A DNA stretch of 64,000 nucleotides from Roseicyclus sp. (GTDB lineage: Bacteria; Pseudomonadota; Alphaproteobacteria; Rhodobacterales; Rhodobacteraceae): assembly GCA_018401965.1 (NCBI GenBank), contig JAGYJU010000009.1, positions 1 to 64,000 of the forward strand, given 5' to 3'. The notes under the pieces were generated by a model that did not search any database, had not been told where the DNA came from, and saw nothing but the letters and a program-made list of their open reading frames with translations. The position numbers and the translations under genes are program-made. Shown here piece after piece: positions 41,332-50,552 of this stretch (position 1 is the stretch's first letter; each line of letters starts with the position of its first letter).

Positions 41332-42793
41332 TTACTCCGCCGCTATGGGATCGTAGATGGAGGCGGGCAGGTCATAGCCCCACTGGCGGAATCGCTCGGA
41401 GTAATGCGAACGCACGCCGCAGGCGGTGAAATGGCCGATGATCGTGCCGTCGGGCTTGAGGCCGGTGCGTTGGAAGCGGAACACTTCCTGCATCGAGACG
41501 ACCTCGCCCTCCATCCCGGTGATCTCGGTGATCGATACCATCCGGCGCGAGCCGTCCTGCAGGCGGCTTGCCTGCACGATCAGGTTCACAGCGCTGGAAA
41601 TCTGCGCGCGCACGGCCTTGAGCGGCATTTCGATGCCGGCCATGGCGACCATGTTTTCCAGACGCGACACCGCATCGCGCGCGTTGTTGGCGTGGATCGT
41701 GGTCATCGATCCGTCATGGCCGGTGTTCATGGCCTGAAGCATGTCGATCACCTCCTCGCCGCGGGTCTCGCCGACGATGATCCGGTCGGGCCGCATCCGC
41801 AGCGCGTTGCGCAGACAGTCGCGCTGGGTCACTGCACCCTTGCCCTCGACGTTGGGCGGGCGGCTTTCCATCCGGCCCACATGCACCTGTTGCAGCTGCA
41901 ATTCGGCCGTATCCTCGATCGTCAGCACGCGTTCCTTGTCGTCGATGAAGGACGACAGCGCGTTCAGCGTGGTGGTTTTACCAGAACCCGTTCCGCCCGA
42001 GACGATCACGTTCAGACGTGTCGACACACGCGGCCTGCAGATAGGCGGCCATTTCCTCGAAAAGGCGCCGAACCGCACCAGATCGTCGATGCCCAGCTTT
42101 TCCTTCTTGAATTTGCGGATCGACACCAGCGATCCGTCGACGGCCACCGGCGGCACCATCGCGTTAAAACGCGAGCCGTCCTTCAGACGGGCGTCGACAT
42201 AGGGGTTTGATTCGTCCACGCGGCGGCCCACGGCCGACACGATCTTGTCGATGATGCGCAGAAGGTGCCGTTCATCCTTGAACCGCACCTCGGTCAGCGA
42301 CAGCTTGCCCGCGCGTTCGACGAACACTCGGTTCGGGCCGTTCACCAGAATATCGTTGACCTCGGGGTCTTTGAGCAAGGGCTCCAGCGGACCAAGGCCC
42401 GTCACCTCGTCGAAAAGCTCGACGTTGAGGGTCTGACGATCCTCACGGTTCAGAACGATGCCCAACTCGTTGAGCTGTTCCGACACGATGGCCGTGATCT
42501 CGGCGCGCAGCTCGACCTCCTTGGCGCCTTCCAGCGCCGAGAGGTTGAGGTTGTCGAGCAGACGGGAATGCATTTCCGTCTTGATCTCGTCCAGACGCTG
42601 GCGGCGCTTCACATCCTTGTCGCCATCGGCGACCTGCGCGGCGTGCGCGGGGCCTCGACCACGGGTCCGGGCTTGCGCATGACGCGGGCCAGCCCGCGCG
42701 CGTCTTGCGTGTTCGCGGGCGCGGGGCCCGGCACGACCTGGGCGAAGCGGCGGCCTGATCAGGGCGGCCGGGTTTCTTGTATTTGGCGAACAT
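41332..42793 (-). CDS. tadA: Pilus assembly ATPase TadA/CpaF (frameshifted)
   Basis: Cytoplasmic hexameric ATPase that powers Flp pilus assembly. ATG 42793 gives MFAKYKKPG; a frame change before 42612 leads to [20 protein letters not shown]. Walker A is [19 protein letters not shown], the Asp box is [13 protein letters not shown], and Walker B is [21 protein letters not shown] cancelling indel pair near 42080 and 42025 garbles about 18 residues; the other frame gives [10 protein letters not shown] there. Corrected length is about 486 residues, normal for the family. Confidence 0.93.
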
Positions 42794-42810
42794 CGTGCTG
42801 GGCCCCCTGA

Positions 42811-44097
42811 TTATTTGGCTGCGGCAGCGTCGCCGAGCATCGCCTTGTGCAGACCATCGGCCAGCTTGGCGATCTCGCGGCGCAGCGCGTTCTTCTTGGC
42901 GGTCACGGCCAGCGGTTCGCCGTGATCACCAGCTTGCGCCACGGCCTTGCCGCCATCGGGCAGTTGCGTCGAGATTTTCACGCCAAGGCTTTCTGCCAGC
43001 TTCTTGACCCGGCTCTTGCCGTTCAGATCGGTGATGCCCGGCGCGCGGTTCAGCACGAAATTCAGCTTTTCGGCGGGCAGGCCTTCTTCGCGCAGCGCCC
43101 GCAAGAAGCGCATCGCGTTCTGGGCGGATCGCATGTCCATTTCCATGGTGGCAAAGTAGACATCCGCCCGGTTCAGCACCGTTTCCGTCCACATCACCAG
43201 CGTATGCGGCATGTCTACGATCACGATGTCGAAACATTGCGTGGCAAGGTTCAGCAGTGCTTCGACCTCTTCGGGGCCGATCACGTCCAGCGGCAACAAG
43301 ACGGGTGGGGCCGGGAAAACCGAAAGCTTGCCCTCATAGCCCAGCAGCGCCTGCCGGAAGGCATCCGCATCCATGCTTTGAGCGTCGTGCAACAATTCGA
43401 TCACCATGTCGCGGCGCGGCAGGTCAAGGAAGGTCGAGACAGTCCCCGCCTGCAGGTCCAGATCCATCAGGCAGACCGACGGGGCCTTTTGCTTGTCGAT
43501 CGTGGCCAGTTCCCAGGCGAGGTTGACGGCCAGCGTCGAGGCGCCAGTGCCGCCCGCAAGCCCCTGCACCGCAAAGACCGCCGATTGGCCGCCCATGCGG
43601 GGCGCGATCTTGGTCGGGGCCGCGGTTTTCTCCGTTTCTGCCGGCTCGGCTTGGTCCGTCGGTGTGGCGGCCGAGACGGCTGCGGGCTTGGCATCGCGCA
43701 TGCGCCCGATGGCATCATGCAGCGCGCCTTCGGCCAGCGGGTAGGGCACGAAATCATCCGCCCCAAGCCGGAGCAATTCATGCAGCGCAGCCGGGGTGAG
43801 GTCATGGGCCACGATGACCGTGCGCACCGCGCGCGCCCTGCAGGCCCGGATCAGTTCGCCCACCTGGCCCAGATCGGTCGCATCCTCGGATGTCACCGCC
43901 ACTGCAAAGAACCGCAGATCGGCGGCCTCGGGTTGGTCGAGAAAGGCGCGCGCCTCGTCGAAGGTCAGGTCGCCCCAAGCCTCGCCCAGTTCGGCTTCCA
44001 TATCCTCGATCAGAAGATCGAAGTGATGAACGTTGGTCGACACGGTGCACGCCAGAATGGGTGCCGGGTCCGATCGCAATGCAAGTCCGCTACTCAT
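42811..44097 (-). CDS. cpaE: Pilus assembly protein CpaE/TadZ
   Basis: ParA/MinD-like ATPase that localises the Tad machine, often to the pole. It has 428 residues with an intact frame. A receiver-like N-terminal domain (residues about 15-125, IVAHDLTPAALHELLRLGAD) is followed by an atypical Walker A, GLAGGTGASTLAVNLAWELA, and VCLMDLDLQAGTVSTFLDLP. The later switch-like segment is FDIVIVDMPHTLVMWTETVL. It starts at ATG 44097 and is preceded by its own 185-base promoter gap after a terminator. Confidence 0.92.
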   Translation of the reverse strand: MSSGLALRSDPAPILACTVSTNVHHFDLLIEDMEAELGEAWGDLTFDEARAFLDQPEAADLRFFAVAVTSEDATDLGQVGELIRACRARAVRTVIVAHDLTPAALHELLRLGADDFVPYPLAEGALHDAIGRMRDAKPAAVSAATPTDQAEPAETEKTAAPTKIAPRMGGQSAVFAVQGLAGGTGASTLAVNLAWELATIDKQKAPSVCLMDLDLQAGTVSTFLDLPRRDMVIELLHDAQSMDADAFRQALLGYEGKLSVFPAPPVLLPLDVIGPEEVEALLNLATQCFDIVIVDMPHTLVMWTETVLNRADVYFATMEMDMRSAQNAMRFLRALREEGLPAEKLNFVLNRAPGITDLNGKSRVKKLAESLGVKISTQLPDGGKAVAQAGDHGEPLAVTAKKNALRREIAKLADGLHKAMLGDAAAAK

Positions 44098-44283
44098 TCC
44101 TCAAGTCCTATGCTGCCCGGATTTTCCGGATCGTCATTCTGCCCCGACGCGTCATGCGCCGATGATGCCCACCACCCTCGCCGCATATGGCGCGGAGTCG
44201 GGGCTCTATGGTCAGAGTTTCACCGGGAAAAGAGGCAACAATAGGACGAAAAAGGGGGTTTTCGTTTGCAGACGCGGACAGAT

Positions 44284-44318
44284 GAAAAACCCCGGGGCGG
44301 GTGCCTCCGGGGCCTTTT
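44284..44318 (-). terminator. Intrinsic terminator after the OmpA-like gene
   Basis: Read leftward, CCCCGG pairs with CCGGGG (44307-44312 with 44290-44295) across an 11-base loop, followed by TTTTT. The opposite strand also ends in TTTT. It separates cpaC-ompA from cpaE. Confidence 0.75.
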
Positions 44319-44322
44319 CAGG

Positions 44323-44973
44323 TCACTCGCCGCCTTCACCACCGCCACCGCCAGCATAGCCGCGGTAGACGATCTGCGCGTAACGCCCGTCAAGGACCAG
44401 AGGATGATTCTGCACGAAGCCGCTCACCTCTGTCACGGTGCGCCGGTTGCGACGTTCTTCGGCCTCGGTGGCGACGATGGGCTGGGTTTCGCCCAGAGAC
44501 ACCAGGGCTTCGAGACGCGACCGCTCGATGCCGAGGCTCACCAGATAATTGACTGCCGCCCGTGCGCGGCGCAGGCCCAGCCGGTGGTTGTAGGCATTGC
44601 TGCCGACAAGGTCGGTATGGCCATAAACCGAGAACCGCACCTCGGGGAAAGTCCGGATGAAGGCCGCCTGCTGCTGCAAGATCGCCCGCGCCTCGGGGTC
44701 CAAATCGGCCGAGTTGAAGGCGAAATTGATCGTGGTCGGCACTTCTGGGCAAAGCGCTGTGCCAGCGCTTCGGCATATTGCAGACGCCCGGTGTGGAAGA
44801 GCGCGTTGTTCATGGTCGGGTTGCCGAACCCGCCCTCGTCGATCCGCGACCCTGGCCTCGCGGCCGCCGTCAAAGATCTGTCCCGGTCCGCAGGCCGCGA
44901 GGCCGAGGCTTGCCGCCAGCAGCATCGCCGCCGGACGGTTGATCGTCGCGCTCAAGGTCATGATCCGCATCAT
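44323..44973 (-). CDS. OmpA-family lipoprotein of the Tad island (hidden frameshift pair)
   Basis: 216 residues. The lipobox is LGLAAC. The C-terminal OmpA/peptidoglycan-binding domain reads VRFSVYGHTDLVGSNAYNHR, then LGLRRARAAVNYLVSLGIER. Between about 44865 and 44745 the frame is wrong: the alternative frame reads RIDEGGFGNPTMNNALFHTG and LQYAEALAQRFAQ, which joins well on both sides. It starts at ATG 44973, one base after the cpaC stop. It takes the place of CpaD in this island and probably ties the secretin to peptidoglycan. Confidence 0.85.
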   Translation of the reverse strand: MMRIMTLSATINRPAAMLLAASLGLAACGPGQIFDGGREARVADRRGRVRQPDHEQRALPHRASAICRSAGTALCPEVPTTINFAFNSADLDPEARAILQQQAAFIRTFPEVRFSVYGHTDLVGSNAYNHRLGLRRARAAVNYLVSLGIERSRLEALVSLGETQPIVATEAEERRNRRTVTEVSGFVQNHPLVLDGRYAQIVYRGYAGGGGGEGGE

Positions 44974-44974
44974 T

Positions 44975-46349
44975 TCAATCCATCACATAGCCATAGGAAC
45001 CGGTGAAGTCCTGTCGAGCCACATCGCCTGCCGCCGTGCCCGCCCGCGGTGCGCCTGCCGTGCGGCCCAGCAAGAAAAGCTCGCGCTCGGTGGGGATGGT
45101 CACCCGGTCGGTCGGCAGAGCCAGCGCCTCGCCGCGGACGGGCTGCACCAGATGGGCCGTCACGATGATGACCAGTTCCGATTGTTCGCGCTGGTAACTG
45201 GCTGGACCGGAAGAGCGCCCCAAGGATCGGAATATCTCCGAGCCATGGAACCTGACCGACCTGGTCGCGGAAATCATCTTGCAGCAGCCCGGCGATGGCG
45301 AAGCTCTCGCCGTCGCGCATTTCAACTGTGGTCGAGGCCTCCCGGTCCGCAAGCCAGGGTACTGAGCCCGTCCCCGGAATCGACGTGTCGATCGAACTGA
45401 CCGTCGTCGACAGCACAAGGTTGATGATGTCGTCGTCCACGACGGTCGGCGTGAATTCCAGATCGATCCCGAAGGGCTGGAATTCGATCGTCACGTCGCC
45501 ATCGTCGTTGCGCACGGGCACAGGGAATTCGCCACCCGCAAGAAAGTCGGCCGTCTGGCCCGACAATGCGGTCAGGTTCGGTTCGGCCAGCGTCCTGACC
45601 AGTCCTTCTGTCTCGAGGGCTTCGATCAAGATGTTGAACTCGAATCCTCCGCCGCTGAGGCCGATCCCAAGGATGCCGCCCGGCGGGTTGACCGGCACAG
45701 GGAAATCGACGAGGTCGCCACCGTTCAACGCAACGGTGTTGCCGCCGCTGATGTTCGCGCCAGACATGTTGATGCCCAACTCCTGTCGGATATTGCGGCT
45801 CATCTCGGCGAACCGCACTTGCAACATCACTTGCTGGCTGCCACCGACAAGCATCAGGTTCGACACCCGACCCGGTGTGTAGCGTTCGGCCAGTTCCATC
45901 GCGCGTTCGACCACCCGGCCAGAGCTGACCGTGCCCGACAAGACGACACCGTCATTGGCAGTGCGCACCTCGATCGGCTCATTGCGCAGGATTTCCCGCA
46001 GACGTTCGCGCAGCTCGGCCACATCGGGCACAACTTGTACCTCGACATTGGCGATCAGGGCGCCATCGGGGCCCAGCAGCGTCATCGTCGTGCGCCCCGG
46101 CATCCGGCCCAGCACGTAGATCGTCCGCTCGGACAATGTCGCGATATCGGCGATGGCGGGGTTCGCCACACTGATCTCGGCAAATAGAAGGTCGCTTTCC
46201 ACGACCACGGCGCGGTTCATTGGAACCGACAGAGCGGCGGAAGTCTGCCCCTCGACAACCCGGAGCGCCTGAGCCTCGGACTGGACTGCTGGAAAGAACG
46301 CGAGCGCGCCGCCGATCAGGCATGCGCGCATGAAACCCATCATGCTCAT
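44975..46349 (-). CDS. cpaC: Flp pilus secretin CpaC/RcpA (frameshifted)
   Basis: Outer-membrane secretin channel for the Flp pilus. It starts at ATG 46349 with a signal peptide (RACLIGGALAFFPAVQSEAQ). N-terminal pilus/BON-like domains (VESDLLFAEISVANPAIADI) are followed by the secretin core (EGLVRTLAEPNLTALSGQTA; DFLAGGEFPVPV). The terminal strands VGQVPWLGDIPILGALFRSS precede an indel near 45195, after which LVIIVTAHLVQPVRGEALAL runs to DFTGSYGYVMD. Corrected length is 457 residues. Confidence 0.92.
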
Positions 46350-46496
46350 GGTGATCCTGCCTCTATGACCACTGGTTTTGTGGTGTCTTGCGCACCAACT
46401 TACGGGGCACCCTGCACCAAAAGGTTTTTGCGCAAGAATCAGTGCATTGCCCTGCAACGTTCATGTGCCTTTTGCACAACGGACGCCGAAAATGAA

Positions 46497-46528
46497 ACGG
46501 CCCGGCGGTAGGTCAACCGCCGGGCCGT
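46497..46528 (-). terminator. 13-bp perfect hairpin between cpaB and cpaC
   Basis: ACGGCCCGGCGGT and ACCGCCGGGCCGT form a 13-bp perfect stem with a 6-base loop, 23 bases after the cpaB stop. Read leftward it is followed by TTCATTTT, a weak T-tract. Read rightward, CTTTTT follows a few bases later. It probably terminates or attenuates transcription from cpaB into cpaC. Confidence 0.7.
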
Positions 46529-46551
46529 GTCGCTTTTTCCGTTTTTCACAG

Positions 46552-47379
46552 TCAGTTGGTGCAAGGCACCTGCATCTCCACGACATCGGCGCCACGGCGG
46601 TGGCGGACCGTGCAGATGCGGGGCCCTTCGACTGCTTCGGCCACGGCGGCCCGTTCGCCCAGCAGCTCATCACGCGACACCTCGACCGTCTCGCTGGTCG
46701 TGTCGTCGTTCAGACCCACCAGCGCCAGCGTCAGGCGACCTGCGGCCTGGGCTTGGGTCAGCGCGGCGATATCGGTCGGGCGTGCGGCAAAGGTGATGGT
46801 GCGTGCGATGATCGGATTGTTGCGGTCATTGTCGGCCGTCTGGTCCAACGCCACGATCTGCAGGCTCGACCGGATCAGGCGCGTGACGCTTTCGCCTTCG
46901 CGGCCCTGGCCCGTCCAGTAGACATCGACCCGGTCGCCCGGGCGCAAGAAGCCCGAAACGCCCGCCACGACGTCGATCTGCAGCGTGAAGGCCTGCGTGC
47001 CTTCCTCGAGCCGCGAGGCGACGCCAGCATCTTCGCCCGGCGCGGTCACCTTGCCTGCAAGAAGCGGCTCGTGCTGCTCGATCGCGCGCAGAACGGTGCG
47101 CTGCGGCTGGCCTTCCGGGAAGATGTCCTCCATCCGGCTGAACGATCCCAGTGGCACGAAATCGGCGGGCCAGCGGATTGCCTGCACATCGCCCGGCGCC
47201 AGACGTTCGCCGTAGCGCAACGAGCGGGTCACGATGAAGACCTCGGTAGTGGGGATGATCGCGTCGCGCTGTTGGGCCAGTGCAACCTGGTACTGGTTGA
47301 ACCGTTCCATCGCAACCTTCACGGCAAAGCCCGCAAGGCCGATGCCAAGCAAAAGTACCAATCCGAAAACCAGTCTCAT
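46552..47379 (-). CDS. cpaB: Flp pilus assembly protein CpaB/RcpC
   Basis: Periplasmic, membrane-anchored pilus assembly factor with an SAF-type domain. It has 275 residues with an intact frame. The N-terminal anchor is MRLVFGLVLLLGIGLAGFAV. The SAF-like segment is VTRSLRYGERLAPGDVQAIR, then QAFTLQIDVVAGVSGFLRPG and DRVDVYWTGQG, a hallmark of the family. The C-terminus VRHRRGADVVEMQVPCTN holds a late cysteine. It starts at ATG 47379 behind AAAGGA. Confidence 0.9.
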   Translation of the reverse strand: MRLVFGLVLLLGIGLAGFAVKVAMERFNQYQVALAQQRDAIIPTTEVFIVTRSLRYGERLAPGDVQAIRWPADFVPLGSFSRMEDIFPEGQPQRTVLRAIEQHEPLLAGKVTAPGEDAGVASRLEEGTQAFTLQIDVVAGVSGFLRPGDRVDVYWTGQGREGESVTRLIRSSLQIVALDQTADNDRNNPIIARTITFAARPTDIAALTQAQAAGRLTLALVGLNDDTTSETVEVSRDELLGERAAVAEAVEGPRICTVRHRRGADVVEMQVPCTN

Positions 47380-47633
47380 GCGTTTAGTCCTTTCGTCATC
47401 TGCTTTGGCTGTCCGGTATCGGCCCGGGCGCCTTTGTTCTGCTCGGGCTGAAACTGTCCGCCAATTGGGGCCGTTTGATGGTCAAAGCGCGAAAATCGCG
47501 GGGTTTTGTTTCCGACCGGGCAGGGGGTCTGGCCAGATGATGAGCCTCGCAGCATGGCGCAACCATGGCCTTGCTGCGGGCCGGATGTGGCGATTGTCGA
47601 AAATTCCCGGCGTGCCCGGGGCACTTGCATAAA
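47380..47633. other. Intergenic region between pilin 1 and cpaB
   Basis: About 250 bases between the terminator of the last pilin and cpaB. No coding sequence I can support. It should hold the cpaB promoter. Confidence 0.5.
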
Positions 47634-47657
47634 GGGGCCGCCCTCATGGGCGGCCCC
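47634..47657 (-). terminator. Terminator after pilin 1
   Basis: GGGGCCGCCC-TCAT-GGGCGGCCCC, a 10-bp perfect stem, is followed leftward by TTTATG. It lies 28 bases after the corrected pilin 1 stop. Confidence 0.8.
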
Positions 47658-47684
47658 CAATGTAACCGTTGTGCGGCTTGCCGA

Positions 47685-47920
47685 TCAGTTGGCGACCGTG
47701 TCGGTCGAGGCACTGAAATTGGTGTTCGTGGGGAAAGGGTCGGCGGTTACTCTGCATTTGCCAGCTCTTGTGCGACATCCGTCGAGAGGTTCTCGACGCC
47801 GCCCGAGACGACGAACATGACGGCCAGGCCAAGGCCGACCATGGCTGCGGTCATGACGACCCAGTCGACGGTCACGGCGCCGGATCTGGATTTCGCGAAG
47901 GTTGTGAAGATGCTGGTCAT
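47685..47920 (-). CDS. Flp family type IVb pilin, copy 1 (frameshifted)
   Basis: Structural pilin of the Tad pilus. ATG 47920 lies behind AGGAG: MTSIFTTFAKSRSGAVTVDW, then VVMTAAMVGLGLAVMFVVSG. As written it stops after ANAE (57 residues). Restoring one base near 47748 gives DPFPTNTNFSASTDTVAN and 78 residues, exactly the length of copies 3 and 4. It is the most divergent copy (MTSIF versus MTNLI; Met in place of Leu in the hydrophobic helix) and could be a minor pilin. Confidence 0.88.
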
Positions 47921-48116
47921 GGTCTTTGCTCCTGCTAAGATCGGTAACTCGTTGCGGTGATGGGGGCCCTGCGATGGCCTGCCCTTGAATTGACCATCGC
48001 CCGGCACTGCGGCGCGTTTGGGGCCGAGACGGGGAATTTCGCGGGTGTTCGTGCGGTTCTTTACGGGCTTGTGGAGCATGATGTCCCGACCGCCGAGCCT
48101 GCCGCGAACGGAAAAA

Positions 48117-48140
48117 GGCCGCGCCAGTTCTGGCACGGCC
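48117..48140 (-). terminator. Terminator after pilin 2
   Basis: GGCCGCGCCAG-TT-CTGGCACGGCC forms an 11-bp stem (one wobble). Leftward it is followed by TTTTT. The same element follows copies 3 and 4. Confidence 0.8.
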
Positions 48141-48173
48141 CCAAGGTCGTTGGCCTTGCGGCCGGATCGTGGA

Positions 48174-48412
48174 TCAGTCGGCGACCACGTCGGTCGAAGC
48201 CGAGAAGGTGCTGTTGCCGGTGAAGGGGTTGGCCGTCGGCTGTGCGTTGGCCAGTTCCTAGTGCGATGTCGGTCGAGAGGTTCTCGACACCGCCCGGAAA
48301 CGACGGCCATCACGGCCAGGCCCAGGCCGACGAGTGCTGCGGTCAGAACGACCCAGTCAACGGTCACGGCGCCGGATTCGGATTTTGCGAAGGTCTTGAT
48401 CAGGTTGGTCAT
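48174..48412 (-). CDS. Flp family type IVb pilin, copy 2 (two insertions)
   Basis: ATG 48412 begins MTNLIKTFAKSESGAVTVDW, identical to copy 4, through to VVLTAALVGLGLAVMAVVSG. The frame is then lost: compared with copy 3, one G is added near 48297 and one A near 48260. Without them the gene is 237 bases, 78 residues, ending in the same S-A-S-T-D-V-V-A-D. Two indels in one 239-base gene could be errors or true decay of a redundant copy. Errors are likelier given the rest of the window. Confidence 0.8.
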
Positions 48413-48629
48413 GGGGGGATCCTCGATGGGGTTTGGTTTGCTTTGGTTTCCGATTGCCCGCGGCTGCCTCTGCCCCGTGGGATGTCCCTTGTCTGACCCT
48501 TGATTGCGGCGCGATAGCGACCGGCGGGTGCTCATTGTTGGTGTTTTGCGCGGTATCTTTCGGCCTGGGCCGGGCCGGTTTGCCGGACATCGAACGCGCC
48601 CTTGCGCGCGTGTCTCCGGCGAACGGAAA

Positions 48630-48655
48630 GGGCCGCGCCAGTTCTGGCGCGGCCC
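48630..48655 (-). terminator. Terminator after pilin 3
   Basis: GGGCCGCGCCAG-TT-CTGGCGCGGCCC, a 12-bp perfect stem, is followed leftward by TTTCCG. Confidence 0.8.
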
Positions 48656-48687
48656 CAAGATCGTCGGCCTTGCGGCCGGATCGTGGA

Positions 48688-48924
48688 TCAGTCGGCGACC
48701 ACGTCGGTCGAAGCCGAGAAGGTGCTGTTGCCGGTGAAGGGGTTGGCGTTCGGCTGTGCGTTGGCCAGTTCCTGTGCGATGTCGGTCGAGAGGTTCTCGA
48801 CGCCGCCCGAAACGACGGCCATCACGGCCAGGCCCAGGCCGACGAGTGCTGCGGTCAGAACGACCCAGTCAACGGTCACGGCGCCGGATTCGGAATGTGC
48901 GAAGGTCTTGATCAGGTTGGTCAT
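48688..48924 (-). CDS. Flp family type IVb pilin, copy 3
   Basis: An intact 78-residue Flp prepilin: a short basic leader ending KTFAHSESG, cleavage expected after Gly, then AVTVDWVVLTAALVGLGLAV as the hydrophobic helix, and a C-terminal region with NPFTGNSTFSASTDVVAD. Most Flp pilins have Glu-Tyr at +5/+6; here Asp-Trp takes their place. It differs from copy 4 by His for Lys in the leader and NST for NQT near the end. Confidence 0.92.
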   Translation of the reverse strand: MTNLIKTFAHSESGAVTVDWVVLTAALVGLGLAVMAVVSGGVENLSTDIAQELANAQPNANPFTGNSTFSASTDVVAD

Positions 48925-49145
48925 GGGGGGATCCTCGGTAGAAAATCGTTTGCTCAGGTTTCGGTCTTTGCCCGGTTGCCTCTGCCCCGCGGGATGATCG
49001 AGTTGTGACCCTTGAATGCGGCGTGAAAACGGCCTGCGCGTGCTGTTTTCGGGAAATCTGCATGGTGTTTTCAGGTCTGCCGCTCCGGCCTTTCGGACGT
49101 CCGTTCGCAGGTGCCAAGGGAGATCCGCATGTCGCGAACGGAAAA

Positions 49146-49171
49146 GGGCCGCGCCAGTTCTGGCACGGCCC
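49146..49171 (-). terminator. Terminator after pilin 4
   Basis: GGGCCGCGCCAG-TT-CTGGCACGGCCC, a 12-bp stem with one wobble pair, is followed leftward by TTTTCCG. Confidence 0.8.
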
Positions 49172-49203
49172 CAAGATCGTCGGCCTTGCGGCCGGATCGT
49201 GGA

Positions 49204-49440
49204 TCAGTCGGCGACCACGTCGGTCGAAGCCGAGAAGGTCTGGTTGCCGGTGAAGGGGTTGGCGTTCGGCTGTGCGTTGGCCAGTTCCTGTGCGATGTCG
49301 GTCGAGAGGTTCTCGACGCCGCCCGAAACGACGGCCATCACGGCCAGGCCCAGGCCGACGAGTGCTGCGGTCAGAACGACCCAGTCAACGGTCACGGCGC
49401 CGGATTCGGATTTTGCGAAGGTCTTGATCAGGTTGGTCAT
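49204..49440 (-). CDS. Flp family type IVb pilin, copy 4
   Basis: An intact 78-residue prepilin and the first gene of the leftward pilin series. I chose ATG 49440 since GGAG lies nine bases before it; a GTG three codons earlier would add MTN. The mature part starts AVTVDWVVLTAALVGLGLAV. It ends NPFTGNQTFSASTDVVAD. It is divergent from the transglycosylase at 49681, with about 240 bases for both promoters. As the copy nearest the shared promoter region, it may be the main pilin. Confidence 0.92.
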   Translation of the reverse strand: MTNLIKTFAKSESGAVTVDWVVLTAALVGLGLAVMAVVSGGVENLSTDIAQELANAQPNANPFTGNQTFSASTDVVAD

Positions 49441-49680
49441 GTTAGTCACTCCAGTCAGGGTTCAGGTCTTGGGTTCGCCCCGGCCACCGTGGCCGCTTGG
49501 GATGAGCCTGTTTTGATGCACAAACAGGGCAGGAATGGGGCCTGTTCGGGAAATTACTGGGAATTCTCGTAGGTTCTTTAAGGGCAGATTTACCGCGAAA
49601 TCCGTGCTATAAACGCGTCCAGACAGCGCCTGATCCAAAGAAAACAAGGGCGTAGAAGGCAGGATTAAACGGGCAGACCG

Positions 49681-50542
49681 ATGAAGCGGCAGCGTTGGGC
49701 GCGCGCATGCGCCATTTTTCGTGATGAGTTTTCCGATCTGCGCCGCCGCGCAGGACACGGCTGCCCCACTGGAGCAGGGCGCGTCGATCCGGCGTGTCGT
49801 GGTGCCGGGGGCGGGCCAGACCGGACCGCGCATCAGTATCCAGATCACCGCCGAGGAACATGCCCGCAACACCACAGCGCCTGCGCCCGTTGCGCCCTCG
49901 CCCGTCGCGATCATCGCGCAAGAGGATGCACCCCGTCGCAGCACCGGTGGCCAGAGCGATTGGTTCTGGCAGGCAATCTCGCCCACGCTTCCCGCCGATC
50001 CCGGCCGATTCTGGGCCGCACAAGACCTGCTGGCCGCCTCGCCCGATGCCGCCAGCCTCAGCGTGCCGCGCCTGACCACGCTCAACCGCATCATCGCGGA
50101 CCATGGCGCCGACATCTTGATGGCCAGTATCGACACAGGCGTCTCGCCCGCGCTGGTGCTGGCGGTGATGGCCGTCGAATCGGCGGGCCGGTCCGAGGCG
50201 GTCAGCCACGCGGGCGCGCAAGGGTTGATGCAGCTGATCCCCGACACGGCGGCGCGCTTCGGCGTGACCGATCCCTTCGATGCCCGCCAGAACATCCGGG
50301 GCGGCGTGGCCTATCTGGATTGGTTGTTGAACGAGTTCGACGGTGACCCGCTACTGGCGTTGGCAGGCTACAACGCGGGCGAGGGGGCCGTGCGGCGCAA
50401 CAACGGCGTGCCGCCCTTCGCCGAGACGCGCGATTACGTGCCCAAGGTGCTGGCAGCCTGGATGATGGCGCGCAGCCTGTGCCGCAGCCCGCCCGAGCTG
50501 ATTTCGGACGGCTGCGTGTTCCAGCCCATCGCTGTGAACTGA
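49681..50542 (+). CDS. Lytic transglycosylase, SLT domain (frameshifted at signal peptide)
   Basis: Periplasmic peptidoglycan-cleaving enzyme. ATG 49681 gives [13 protein letters not shown]; removing one C near 49718 continues [16 protein letters not shown], a good signal peptide. The catalytic SLT domain has the glutamate in [20 protein letters not shown], then [20 protein letters not shown], and [20 protein letters not shown]. Corrected length is 286 residues. It is divergent from the Flp pilins, suggesting a role in opening the wall for the pilus; this is inferred from position. Confidence 0.88.
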
Positions 50543-50552
50543 AAGCGCCCGG

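Larger units (their letters stand above)
47921..49440 (-). repeat. Tandem Flp pilin units of about 492, 512 and 516 bp
   Basis: Pilin starts lie at 49440, 48924, 48412 and 47920. Pilins 2-4 share coding sequence, the post-stop sequence and the terminator hairpin nearly base for base. The spacers upstream of pilins 2 and 3 also resemble each other (GCCTCTGCCCC; TGACCCTTGA). This indicates tandem duplication of a whole promoter-pilin-terminator unit. Confidence 0.8.

Noticed and set aside
47921..49440. CRISPR-like or satellite repeat
   Set aside because: The units are about 500 bp and encode Flp pilins. There are no short direct repeats with unique spacers anywhere in the window.
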